Positions 7,263 through 15,263 of a stretch of 21,814 bases of DNA are shown here, in pieces; the first letter of the stretch is position 1; each line of letters starts with the position of its first letter. This stretch comes from an uncultured Sphingobium sp. GTDB taxonomy: Bacteria > Pseudomonadota > Alphaproteobacteria > Sphingomonadales > Sphingomonadaceae. Position numbers and translations under genes: made by a program. The stretch spans positions 1 to 21,814 of the forward strand of contig CAJYHD010000228.1 in NCBI GenBank assembly GCA_913773715.1. The letters are read 5' to 3'. The notes under the pieces are model-generated. The model made no database searches. It was given only the letters and a program-made list of their open reading frames with translations, and was not told the DNA's origin.

Positions 7263-8314
7263 CGCCGGAATGCTGGCGTGGACGGCGCGTCCTTGTCACC
7301 GGCCATACCGGTTTCAAGGGTAGTTGGCTGACGTTGATCCTGCATTCAATGGGTGCTGAGGTGACCGGTTTCGCGCTGGCCCCGCCTGTCGCACCAAATC
7401 TCTTCGACGTACTAGATCTTGCGAGTGGGATTACCCATATACTGGGCGATATCCGTGATCGAGTGGTCATCGCAGCGGCGATGAAGCAGGCGCAACCCGA
7501 TACGGTCTTTCACCTAGCCGCACAGCCGCTGGTACGCCAGTCTTACATCGATCCTATTGGAACCTACGCCACGAATGTGATGGGCACCGCCCATGTGCTC
7601 GAGGCCGTGCGCAACACGCCATCGGTACGCCACGTGGTCAGCGTTACGACCGATAAATGCTACGAAAATCGCGAATGGCTGTGGCCCTACCGCGAGGATG
7701 AAGCGCTCGGCGGCTACGATCCGTATTCGAGCAGCAAGGCCTGTGCGGAACACGTTACTGCAGCCTATCGCAATTCCTTTCTCCGTGCAGCTGGCATCCA
7801 TGTGGCAAGTGCGCGTGCGGGCAATGTCATCGGTGGTGGCGATTGGGCGATCGACCGGCTGGTGCCGGACTTCTTTCGCGCGCTGGATAACGATGATCAG
7901 CTCGCTTGTCGCTACCCGCAGGCGGTCAGGCCGTGGCAGCATGTGCTGGAACCGCTATCAGGCTATGTCGCACTTGCCGAAGCGCTATTCGAACAAGGTG
8001 ATACCGCGGCACAAGCGTGGAACTTCGGGCCTACGGAGGACGATGCGCAGACGGTCGGGTGGATCCTGGACAGACTGACCAACATCGCGGACGGACCGGG
8101 CTGGATGCATGACGGAGCCCAACACCTGCATGAGGCGGGACTGCTCAGGCTTGACAGCAGCAAAGCTCATCATCTGCTCGGCTGGCGTCCGCGCTGGCGA
8201 CTGGAGCGCGCGTTGGAGGAAACCGTTGCATGGCATCGGGCGTGGCGGCGAGGCGCAGATATGCGCGCTTTCAGCCTTGATCAGATTGCCCGATTCACGG
8301 CGCAGTCGACCTGA
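7259..8314 (+). CDS. rfbG: CDP-glucose 4,6-dehydratase
   Basis: RfbG converts CDP-glucose to CDP-4-keto-6-deoxyglucose with bound NAD. This is an extended short-chain dehydrogenase: the nucleotide-binding TGHTGFKG is near residues 14-21, SVTTDKCYEN (128-137) is characteristic of CDP-glucose dehydratases, and the catalytic Tyr156-x3-Lys160 lies in YDPYSSSK. I chose the GTG at 7259, which overlaps the rfbF stop as GTGA and has GGAAGG about eight bases upstream. An in-frame TTG at 7223 would only add residues read from the rfbF tail. The protein is then 351 residues, typical for RfbG. It ends in a TGATG overlap with the next gene. Confidence 0.94.
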   Translation: MTPECWRGRRVLVTGHTGFKGSWLTLILHSMGAEVTGFALAPPVAPNLFDVLDLASGITHILGDIRDRVVIAAAMKQAQPDTVFHLAAQPLVRQSYIDPIGTYATNVMGTAHVLEAVRNTPSVRHVVSVTTDKCYENREWLWPYREDEALGGYDPYSSSKACAEHVTAAYRNSFLRAAGIHVASARAGNVIGGGDWAIDRLVPDFFRALDNDDQLACRYPQAVRPWQHVLEPLSGYVALAEALFEQGDTAAQAWNFGPTEDDAQTVGWILDRLTNIADGPGWMHDGAQHLHEAGLLRLDSSKAHHLLGWRPRWRLERALEETVAWHRAWRRGADMRAFSLDQIARFTAQST

Positions 8315-8865
8315 TGACCGGGTTGGTGCTCCATTCGACGCCACTGTCCGGATTGCGACGTGTGGTGCGTCCGCGCATGGGCGATGAGCGCGGCTTCTTC
8401 AGTCGCTTCTTCGACGCGGCCGGCTTTGCCGATGCCGGCTGGCCCGGAGCGGTCGAGCAAATGAATCACACGCGGACCGACCGGGCCGGCACCGTTCGTG
8501 GCATGCACTTCCAGCGAGTTCCGCACGAAGAATGGAAGTATGTGAGTTGTTTGGCCGGCGCCGTGTTCGACGTTGCCGTTGACTTGCGTGCCGGGTCACA
8601 GACTCATGGGCAGTGGTTCGGTGCCGTGCTGTCTGCCGAGAATGGTGAAAGCCTGCTGATCCCTGCCGGATTTGCCCATGGTTTTCAGACGTTGGCCGAC
8701 GAATGTGAACTTCTGTACCTTCATTCGGCCCGCTATGCGCCCGACGCCGAGGGTGGTATCGATGCGCTTGACCCCATTTTGAACATCGCCTGGCCGCTGC
8801 CGGTTTCCGTTCGTTCGGATCGTGACAAGGGGCTCATTACCTACGCCAAGGACATAGGTCTATAG
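8314..8865 (+). CDS. RmlC-like (dTDP-4-dehydrorhamnose 3,5-epimerase family) sugar epimerase
   Basis: This 183-residue cupin enzyme of the RmlC family shows GDERGFFSRFF, TVRGMHFQ, FDVAVDLRAGSQT and IPAGFAHGFQTL. By comparison with the Salmonella RmlC sequence from memory, the catalytic residues are kept: His65 (RGMHFQ), Lys75 (EWKYVS), Tyr135 (ELLY) and Asp171 (RSDRD). The usual tandem Tyr-Tyr before A/S-P is Arg140-Tyr141 here, a site close to the sugar, so the enzyme may be a 3- or 5-mono-epimerase or may accept a different ring. Encoded between a CDP-glucose dehydratase and a C-methyltransferase, it most likely acts on CDP-4-keto-6-deoxyglucose rather than the dTDP sugar. The ATG overlaps the rfbG stop by one base, and the stop TAG abuts the next ATG. 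Confidence 0.88.
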   Translation: MTGLVLHSTPLSGLRRVVRPRMGDERGFFSRFFDAAGFADAGWPGAVEQMNHTRTDRAGTVRGMHFQRVPHEEWKYVSCLAGAVFDVAVDLRAGSQTHGQWFGAVLSAENGESLLIPAGFAHGFQTLADECELLYLHSARYAPDAEGGIDALDPILNIAWPLPVSVRSDRDKGLITYAKDIGL

Positions 8866-10092
8866 ATGCTTTGCCGTCATTGCCATCATTCGCTCGATAT
8901 CCCGTTTGTCGACCTTGGTACGTCTCCACCGTCGAATTCCTACTTGATGGCGGATGCACTTGATCGACCGGAGCGCTATTATCCGCTACGTGTGGCGGTT
9001 TGTCCGCAATGCTGGTTGGTCCAGACTGAAGATTTTACCAACCGGGAAGAGTTCTTCTCGGAAGATTATGCTTACTTCAGCTCGTTCTCAGCCGGATGGC
9101 TGGAGCATTCGCGCCGTTATGTGGAATCCATGCGAACGCGCTTTGCGCTTGGTGCGGAATCATTGGTCCTGGAGGTCGCAGCAAACGACGGCTATCTGCT
9201 GCAATATGTTCGCGCAGCGGGCATCGGGGCACTCGGCGTCGAACCGACGCGGAGTACGGCAGTTGCAGCGCGCGAAAAGGGCATCGAGATCGTCGAGGAA
9301 TTTTTCGGCGTCGCTCTTGCCGAGCGGTTGGTCGAAGAAGGCCGTAGCGCCGACTTGACGGCGGCGAACAACGTGCTTGCACATGTGCCCGACATCAACG
9401 ACTTTGTTGCAGGCTTCGCACGGGTCCTCAAACCTCAGGGGGTAGCGACCTTCGAGTTTCCCCACTTGCTAGAAATGGTGACGCACGGTCAATTCGACAC
9501 GGTCTATCACGAACATTACTCGTATCTGTCAATGACCGCCGTTGATCGTATCTTTGCTGCAAATGGGCTGACGGTCTTCGACGTTGAGCAGCTTCCGACG
9601 CATGGCGGGAGCTTGCGTGTCTATGCGCAGCGAGCGGATACGGGAGCAAAGGTTCGCGAACCGGCAGTCGCGGCGATGCTGTCGACAGAGACCGAACGCG
9701 GCGTGACCACGCGAGCGTTCTATGATGGCTTCCAGGCGCGGGTTAACCGCTTGAAGGATGATTTCGTGCAGTTCCTCATCGCTGCCAAGCGCGATGGACG
9801 ACGGCTCGCGGCTTATGGTGCCGCGGCCAAGGGCAACACGCTGCTGAATTTTGCCGGGGTGCGGCAGGATTTGCTACCGTGGGTGGTTGATCGCAATCCT
9901 GCCAAGGCAGGCAAGTTCATGCCTGGCAGCCGCATTCCGATCGTCAGTGAAGATCAGATCCGCGCAGAGAAGCCTGAGCTGATTGTTATCCTGCCATGGA
10001 ACATCAAGGATGAAGTTATCGCGCAGCTGGCCTATGCTCGCGAATGGGGCGCGCAGTTCGTCACTGCCGTTCCGGAGCTCAGCGTAGCGTGA
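8866..10092 (+). CDS. Sugar C-methyltransferase (TylC3/NovU/Tcab9 family)
   Basis: This 408-residue protein has the three-part layout of nucleotide-sugar C-methyltransferases. An N-terminal zinc domain carries Cys3-x2-Cys6 and Cys46-x2-Cys49. A central SAM-binding Rossmann domain has VLEVAANDGYLLQYV (about 101-115). The C-terminal domain contains AAYGAAAKGNTLLNF (315-329). The catalytic-site signature YHEHYSYLS (214-222) is intact. Known relatives methylate C3 or C5 of NDP-4-keto-6-deoxyhexoses at the carbon made acidic by the keto group. Here the donor should be CDP-linked. This is what distinguishes the cassette from ordinary 3,6-dideoxysugar clusters. Its start codon directly follows the epimerase stop (TAGATG), and its stop overlaps the next GTG (GTGA). 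Position of methylation is not readable from sequence. Confidence 0.9.
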   Translation: MLCRHCHHSLDIPFVDLGTSPPSNSYLMADALDRPERYYPLRVAVCPQCWLVQTEDFTNREEFFSEDYAYFSSFSAGWLEHSRRYVESMRTRFALGAESLVLEVAANDGYLLQYVRAAGIGALGVEPTRSTAVAAREKGIEIVEEFFGVALAERLVEEGRSADLTAANNVLAHVPDINDFVAGFARVLKPQGVATFEFPHLLEMVTHGQFDTVYHEHYSYLSMTAVDRIFAANGLTVFDVEQLPTHGGSLRVYAQRADTGAKVREPAVAAMLSTETERGVTTRAFYDGFQARVNRLKDDFVQFLIAAKRDGRRLAAYGAAAKGNTLLNFAGVRQDLLPWVVDRNPAKAGKFMPGSRIPIVSEDQIRAEKPELIVILPWNIKDEVIAQLAYAREWGAQFVTAVPELSVA

Positions 10093-10910
10093 AGCTACTG
10101 ATCACGGGCGCGTCAGGTTTCATTGGCCAACATGTCGTCGCGAGGCTTCGACAGTGTGACGATATTGAAGTGTCGATCTTGTCGCGTCGCCCCGTCGCGA
10201 TAAGGGGGATTACAACGATCGAAGGCGCTATCAGCCACGATGGCCCCGACTGGACCGCATTGGGATCTCCAGACACGGTCTTGCATCTGGCGTGGGGTGG
10301 ACTGCCGAACTACCGTTCAACGCACCATTTTGATGAGTTGTGCGCACACTCTACCTTTGTGCGTCGATTGATCCGTGATGGACTGCCGCGCTTGGTCTGT
10401 GCGGGAACATGTTTCGAGTACGGGATGCGCGATGGGTGCCTCGCTGAAGATCAGTTGACGGATCCCTCCAATCCGTATGGCCTCGCCAAGGATGGCCTGC
10501 GCCGGCAATTGATGATGGAAGCCGGCACCACGGACGTGTTGTGGGCGCGCTTCTTCTATCTTTACGGGTCGGGGCAGGCACCAAACTCGCTGTATTCGCA
10601 AGTTCAGGCCGCAATCAAACGGCGCGACGCCTCATTCGCCATGTCTGGCGGTGAGCAACTACGCGATTTCCTTGCTATAGAAACCGCTGTCGATCATCTC
10701 GTTCGACTGACACTTGATAGACGAGCGACCGGTATCGTAAATATCGCCTCGGGGGTTCCGATGTCGGTTCGAAGCTTGGTCGAGAAATGGTTTGTGGAGG
10801 CAGGCCATTCGATAAGTCTCGACCTTGGCCGCTATCCATACCCGGATTGGGAGCCCTTCGCATTCTGGGGATCGACGACACGCCTCTCTGCTTTACTGAT
10901 GAATGACTAG
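10089..10910 (+). CDS. SDR-family NDP-4-ketohexose reductase/epimerase
   Basis: This extended SDR of 273 residues starts at the GTG that overlaps the methyltransferase stop. An upstream in-frame start at 10044 would only read methyltransferase sequence. It has an N-terminal dinucleotide site TGASGFIG (6-13), CAGTCFEYG (104-112) with the active-site Thr/Ser position, and the Tyr130-x3-Lys134 catalytic pair in NPYGLAKD. It resembles RfbJ-like 4-ketosugar reductases that finish abequose/paratose-type donors. In this operon it should reduce the 4-keto group after epimerisation and C-methylation, releasing the finished CDP-sugar. Specificity is inferred from position. The next gene begins 11 bases after the stop. 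Confidence 0.85.
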   Translation: MKLLITGASGFIGQHVVARLRQCDDIEVSILSRRPVAIRGITTIEGAISHDGPDWTALGSPDTVLHLAWGGLPNYRSTHHFDELCAHSTFVRRLIRDGLPRLVCAGTCFEYGMRDGCLAEDQLTDPSNPYGLAKDGLRRQLMMEAGTTDVLWARFFYLYGSGQAPNSLYSQVQAAIKRRDASFAMSGGEQLRDFLAIETAVDHLVRLTLDRRATGIVNIASGVPMSVRSLVEKWFVEAGHSISLDLGRYPYPDWEPFAFWGSTTRLSALLMND

Positions 10911-10921
10911 GGCATTAGGGA

Positions 10922-11575
10922 ATGGAATTTAACCTACGTGCCGGCTGTTCGGATCGCCTTGTCCGTCACGTCTGCGGACAGTTGACGATGCTATATCCGC
11001 TATCGCATCCTCAAGAAGATAGCTATGTTATCGGCACTGTTCTTCCCGCTGTGTTGCGGCGGATGCAGATGATACTATCGTCAGTACGTAGTTTTTCTCC
11101 AGATTGCTTCGACCATCTGAACACGCTGCAATATGCAAGTTTCCTCTATCTGCTGGGTAATGAGATTTGGCAGGCAAAACCGGACCTCGATCTCGTTGAT
11201 CGCCTATTCGGTCTGAACCGCATGGTGAGTGGACTTGAGTTATTTCCGGCCGTGACGCTGCCAGAGCCCTTCTTTCTGTCACACGCGCTAGGCGCGGTGC
11301 TCGGCAACGTCAAATATGGTAGTCATCTAGTCGTATTTCAGAACGTCACGGTCGGGCGTGTTGGTGAAAGCCGGCCCGAGATTGGTGATCGGGTGGTTCT
11401 TTTTGCCGGGGCGTCCGTGACGGGCAGGAGCGTGATAGGTGCCGGCAGCGTGGTGGGGGCTGCGACGCAAGTCCACAATCTGGAGGTGCCGCCGGATTCC
11501 CTAGTGTCGGGCGGACCGGATGGTATCATGATCCGGCCGCTCAAGCGTGATTATCACGCATTATACTTCCGGTGA
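10922..11575 (+). CDS. Serine-acetyltransferase-like hexapeptide O-acetyltransferase
   Basis: The 217-residue protein has a helical N-terminal part (about 1-110) and a C-terminal left-handed beta helix (about 120-205) built of hexapeptide repeats (IGDRVV, IGAGSVVGAATQV). The FFLSHALGAVLG segment places a His at residue 121 where serine acetyltransferases have the catalytic His, and VFQNVTVG matches their YQNVTIG. Its place between the sugar cassette and the flippase makes a role in O- or N-acetylating the repeat unit more likely than cysteine synthesis. A stop lies just upstream in frame, so the ATG at 10922 is forced; AGGG at 10909-10912, overlapping the previous stop, is the best-spaced ribosome-binding site. 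GC is modest (27 of 60 at 10981-11040), so it may have a separate history. Confidence 0.8.
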   Translation: MEFNLRAGCSDRLVRHVCGQLTMLYPLSHPQEDSYVIGTVLPAVLRRMQMILSSVRSFSPDCFDHLNTLQYASFLYLLGNEIWQAKPDLDLVDRLFGLNRMVSGLELFPAVTLPEPFFLSHALGAVLGNVKYGSHLVVFQNVTVGRVGESRPEIGDRVVLFAGASVTGRSVIGAGSVVGAATQVHNLEVPPDSLVSGGPDGIMIRPLKRDYHALYFR

Positions 11576-11582
11576 TCTAGCA

Positions 11583-13130
11583 GTGAGCTCAAACCGCCAA
11601 TTATTGACAGGACTGCTGGCCAATTTCGCGGGCCAAGGTATCAGCGCGATCTCGAACTTCGCCTTTATTCCTGTCTACATCGCGTTACTCGGCATCGAGG
11701 CATACGGCCTGATTGGCGTGTTCACCGTCGTTCTGACCGCCGCCGCGCTCTTGGATGCCGGAATGACCCCGACGCTCAATCGCGAGATGGCCTCGTTCCG
11801 TTCCGGTCAGCGGGAGGTGGCCGAAATGCGGAACCTGCTGTTCAGCGTGCTGACGGTCGGCGTTGTCATACTGGTGATTGCCGTCGTTCTCGGATCCTTG
11901 TTAGCCCCCTTGCTGGCCCGAAGCTGGCTGCCACCGACCCGATTGGACCCGGAGGTGGTGCGCCGTGCACTGATGCTGATGATCGTCGTCGCGACGCTGA
12001 GGGTCGTCGAGGGAATGTTGCGTGGTGTGTTGCTCGGGCTACAGCGACCGGTCGTCATGAACGTCATATCGTCGTTGACCGTGTTGGCGAGGGCCGGGGG
12101 GGTGTTGGTACCGCTGCTGATACGACCGTCGGTGGTAATATTTTTCCTTTGGCAGGCGGCGATCTGCTTCGCTGGTATCGTCGTGCTGGCCACTATCGCT
12201 ATGCGGAGCATCGGATCCGGGCACGGGCGTCCCCTTCGTTTTGATGGGGCAGGGTTATATCGGTTGCGCGGATTTGCCGGTGGCGTGATGGCAACGTCGC
12301 TGATTGCATTGATCCTGGGGCAGGCGGATAAAGTTGTACTCGTCAAACTGACTTCGCTGGAAACGTTCGGATATTATGCGGTCGCTTCTGCGATTTCGGC
12401 GGTCCTCTATCAGGCCGTGTTACCGATATCGCAGGCCTACTATCCTCATTTTACCATCAGGATGAATGAAGGGGATCACATAGCGTTACAACGCGCATAT
12501 CATCAGGCATCGCAACTGGTCGCAGTGCTCATATTGTCGATCGCTGCTTTCGTGGTCGCTTTTGCGCCCCAACTGCTGCTGCTGTGGAGCGGCAAGGTCG
12601 CCGTCGCGACCGGGGCGAGCCCGCTGCTGAGAGTGTTGATTGTCGGTAGCGTATTCCATTGTCTCATGTATATTCCATACATGCTACAATTGTCAGCAGG
12701 ATGGTCGCGGCTTGCGGTATATGTGAACAGCATAGCGGCTTGTATCTATCTCCCCACTTTGTGGGTTACGACTGTGCACGCTGGTGCGGAGGGCGCTGCA
12801 GTTACTTGGACTATCAGCACATTTCTTACCCTGATGGTGACGAGCTTTGTCATGCATCGACGCTTGCTTCGCGGGACGTGGACCAAGTGGCTGATGACTG
12901 ATGTCGCCGTGCCGGGTTTCGCCGCGATGGCTGCGGCGGCGTTCGTCGCGACATCTGTACCGTTGCCCGCAAACGCTGTCATGCAGATGGTAGTTCTTCT
13001 GATCGACGGATTGTTCATTTTGCTCGCTACTGCGCTCGCCGTGCCGATCACCCGGCATTCGCTTGTGGAATGGTCGAGAAGGGGGCGCTACCGTCCATCT
13101 CGTAACACCGGCCCGGATCTGCCTCGATGA
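11583..13130 (+). CDS. wzx: Polysaccharide flippase (Wzx/MATE-like membrane protein)
   Basis: This roughly 515-residue polytopic protein has hydrophobic segments spaced through its whole length, consistent with 12-14 spans. It opens with a conserved-looking N-terminus (RQLLTGLLANFAGQGISAIS). Wzx proteins move lipid-linked repeat units across the inner membrane. ALLDAGMTPTLNREMASFRS and the later QADKVVLVKLTSLETFGYYA are characteristic of this superfamily. The start is uncertain: GTG 11583 begins right before the conserved N-terminus and eight bases after the acetyltransferase stop, while GTG 11547 would overlap that gene and add 12 residues. Neither has a strong ribosome-binding site. Its stop overlaps the next ATG (ATGA). 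With wzy it defines a Wzx/Wzy-dependent assembly route. Confidence 0.88.
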   Translation: MSSNRQLLTGLLANFAGQGISAISNFAFIPVYIALLGIEAYGLIGVFTVVLTAAALLDAGMTPTLNREMASFRSGQREVAEMRNLLFSVLTVGVVILVIAVVLGSLLAPLLARSWLPPTRLDPEVVRRALMLMIVVATLRVVEGMLRGVLLGLQRPVVMNVISSLTVLARAGGVLVPLLIRPSVVIFFLWQAAICFAGIVVLATIAMRSIGSGHGRPLRFDGAGLYRLRGFAGGVMATSLIALILGQADKVVLVKLTSLETFGYYAVASAISAVLYQAVLPISQAYYPHFTIRMNEGDHIALQRAYHQASQLVAVLILSIAAFVVAFAPQLLLLWSGKVAVATGASPLLRVLIVGSVFHCLMYIPYMLQLSAGWSRLAVYVNSIAACIYLPTLWVTTVHAGAEGAAVTWTISTFLTLMVTSFVMHRRLLRGTWTKWLMTDVAVPGFAAMAAAAFVATSVPLPANAVMQMVVLLIDGLFILLATALAVPITRHSLVEWSRRGRYRPSRNTGPDLPR

Positions 13131-14260
13131 CCCATCGCTTTACCGTCCTGATACCGACGCGTGATCGCGCCGATACTCTCAAGAGCACGATCTCCTCTTG
13201 TCTGGCGCAGGACGCCGAGTTGCACATCGTGGTATCCGACAACTGCAGCACCGACGATACGCGAGACGTCGTTCACGGTTTCTCCGACTCACGGCTTCGC
13301 TATCTGAAAACCGACCGGCGCCTGAGCATGACGGGCAATTTCGAGTTCAGCCTGACGGCGGTATCGGACGGCTACGTCATGCACCTCGGCGACGACGATG
13401 GGCTTGTTCCGGGCGCGATCGCCCATGTCGACGCGGTCGCCCGCGACAGCGCCGCGCTGGCAATTACTTCTGCCCATGCAAGCTATCACTGGCCTAGCAG
13501 TCTGTTTGAGGGGTATCGTAACCGACTGATCCTCCCAATCGCTCGGGGCTATGCGATGCGCTGCGCCCGCGATGTTGCTCGCCGGGTTGCGAATTTCCGG
13601 GAGGGTTATCCGTCTTTGCCCAGCACCTATTCAGGATTTGTCCATCGTTCCGTAATTGATCGCGTAATGGGCACGAGGCCTTATTACACAAGCATCACGC
13701 CGGACTCCTTCTCAGGTTTCGTCAACGCGGGTATTCTCGATCGATATGCGTACACGCACCGACCGTTTGCACTGGCCGGACTTTCGGGACGTAGCAATGG
13801 CGCTTCGCAAGTGACGAACAAGGACGATCGCGAGGCGGCCCGGTACAGCCAGGAGAACGATCTGCCAGTCCACGGCGACATTCTGTATTGCCGCCAATCG
13901 CTGCCGATCGTGGTGGCGGAGGCATTTCTGCAGGCGCGCGAGCGTGCTCCCGAGTTGCGGTCGATCCAATTCGACATGACGCGGCTATGCCGGGTTGCGT
14001 TGCGCGAAGCGACTGCGGAGAATTACGCGGCCGTGCGAGAGGCGGTCGCCGAAATCGCGCATCGACATGGCCTGGCGGTCAAAGTTCCACCAACACCGAC
14101 CCTTAGCCAAAAGCTGGCGCGAGAGCTGGACCGTACACGTGTAAGAGTTGGTCGGCTGCGTCAGGGCTATCGGCGTATTGACACAGCCCGCCACGGCGTC
14201 AGCGATGTGGCTGGTGCCGGCCGACTAGCGTTCGAGTTGCTGGGGCCGCTCGAACGCTGA
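13127..14260 (+). CDS. GT2-family glycosyltransferase
   Basis: The N-terminal half is a GT-A domain: FTVLIPTRDRADTLKSTI, then VVSDNCSTDDT (about 36-46) and the metal-binding cluster GDDDG (88-92). Like other family 2 enzymes it should be an inverting transferase adding a sugar to the lipid-linked intermediate at the cytoplasmic face. The C-terminal 150 residues are charged and I do not recognise a second domain there. The start codon overlaps the flippase stop (ATGA). It is the last gene of the plus-strand operon; the stop is four bases from the stop of the convergent gene, leaving no room for a private terminator. Sugar specificity is unknown. Confidence 0.87.
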   Translation: MTHRFTVLIPTRDRADTLKSTISSCLAQDAELHIVVSDNCSTDDTRDVVHGFSDSRLRYLKTDRRLSMTGNFEFSLTAVSDGYVMHLGDDDGLVPGAIAHVDAVARDSAALAITSAHASYHWPSSLFEGYRNRLILPIARGYAMRCARDVARRVANFREGYPSLPSTYSGFVHRSVIDRVMGTRPYYTSITPDSFSGFVNAGILDRYAYTHRPFALAGLSGRSNGASQVTNKDDREAARYSQENDLPVHGDILYCRQSLPIVVAEAFLQARERAPELRSIQFDMTRLCRVALREATAENYAAVREAVAEIAHRHGLAVKVPPTPTLSQKLARELDRTRVRVGRLRQGYRRIDTARHGVSDVAGAGRLAFELLGPLER

Positions 14261-14264
14261 CTCG

Positions 14265-15263
14265 TCACGTGGGATTCAGCGGACCGACCAGCTCGCCACG
14301 CAGATAAAAGTCGGCCGTTGCCTTCAGCCCGTCTGCTAGGCTGACGGTTTCGCTAAAGCCAGTCAGTCGCTTCAGCTTGGAAATATCGGGTGCACGCCGC
14401 TTGACGCTGCCTGAAGGAGAAGGATGCAGGACGATATCGGCATTGATGCCTTCCACCGACAGCATCTCCCGCCCAAGCTCAAGCATGGTGATTTCGTGTT
14501 CGCCACCGATATTGACGATCTCGTTCGCCAGCGCGTCCGTCTCCGCCGCGAGGACGGTCGCCCGAACGGAGTCATCGACGTAGAGGAATGAGCGGGTATC
14601 AGCGTGGCCGAACAATTCGTAGCGTTTTTCGCGCATGCGCTCCATGAAATCGGGGACCACATGCTTGTCACCCATCCGGGGCCCATAGGCATTGTGATAA
14701 CGGATAATGGTAAACGGCATCGAAAACGCACGCCCGGCCTGCGCAGTGACGATTTCACCATGCATCTTGGAGCCGGCGTAAGACCAGCGGGGATTGGTAA
14801 CGTCCTCGATCCCAAGCGGTACGTCTTCCGCTGTTGGAACCGGCCAACCGAAACGACTGACCGTGGACGCGTATGACTCACTCGTCCCAGCATAGACGAA
14901 GCGCTTCGGACGGTGTGCTTGGCGGCCGTAAAAATCAGCGAGGAAAATAGTTGGCAAGGTCGAGGCGCGGATAACGTCTATCGGCCGCTCATAGAAGTTC
15001 TGTGTGCCGTTCAAAGCCGCGAGATGGTAGACATAGTCAATATTGGAAGGCAATTGACCGACGTCCGCCTCGCGCGAAAGGTCAAGTGCGATCCCGATCA
15101 CGTTCGGAAGATCAAGCAGGGCCCGATAGTGTTTGTCGTCTGCGCCACGTTCAAAATTATCCACGCAAAACAGCTGCGTCCCCGCTCGCGCCGCCAGCGC
15201 ACGGGACAGGTGATAGCCCAGAAACCCGGCCGCGCCGGTCACCAGGATGCGCTGATCGGTCAT
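14265..15263 (-). CDS. SDR-family nucleotide-sugar epimerase/decarboxylase
   Basis: This 332-residue extended SDR has VTGAAGFLGYHLS at the N-terminus (8-20), YHLAALNGTQNFYERP (79-94), GTSESY (126-131) and the catalytic Tyr162-x3-Lys166 in SYAGSKMHGE. Late motifs NIGGEHEITMLELGREML recall UDP-glucuronate decarboxylases and UDP-uronate 4-epimerases. It is the distal gene of a three-gene minus-strand operon and overlaps the stop of a nucleotide-sugar dehydrogenase (ATGA), so it probably works on that enzyme's product: a UDP-uronic acid to be epimerised or decarboxylated. Which of the two cannot be decided by eye. It converges with the GT2 gene four bases away. Confidence 0.82.
   Translation of the reverse strand: MTDQRILVTGAAGFLGYHLSRALAARAGTQLFCVDNFERGADDKHYRALLDLPNVIGIALDLSREADVGQLPSNIDYVYHLAALNGTQNFYERPIDVIRASTLPTIFLADFYGRQAHRPKRFVYAGTSESYASTVSRFGWPVPTAEDVPLGIEDVTNPRWSYAGSKMHGEIVTAQAGRAFSMPFTIIRYHNAYGPRMGDKHVVPDFMERMREKRYELFGHADTRSFLYVDDSVRATVLAAETDALANEIVNIGGEHEITMLELGREMLSVEGINADIVLHPSPSGSVKRRAPDISKLKRLTGFSETVSLADGLKATADFYLRGELVGPLNPT

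Noticed and set aside
6486..10910. 3,6-dideoxyhexose (abequose/paratose/tyvelose-type) pathway
   Set aside because: rfbF and rfbG would fit, but there is no RfbH-type PMP/iron-sulfur 3-dehydratase in the window, and a C-methyltransferase and epimerase are present instead.
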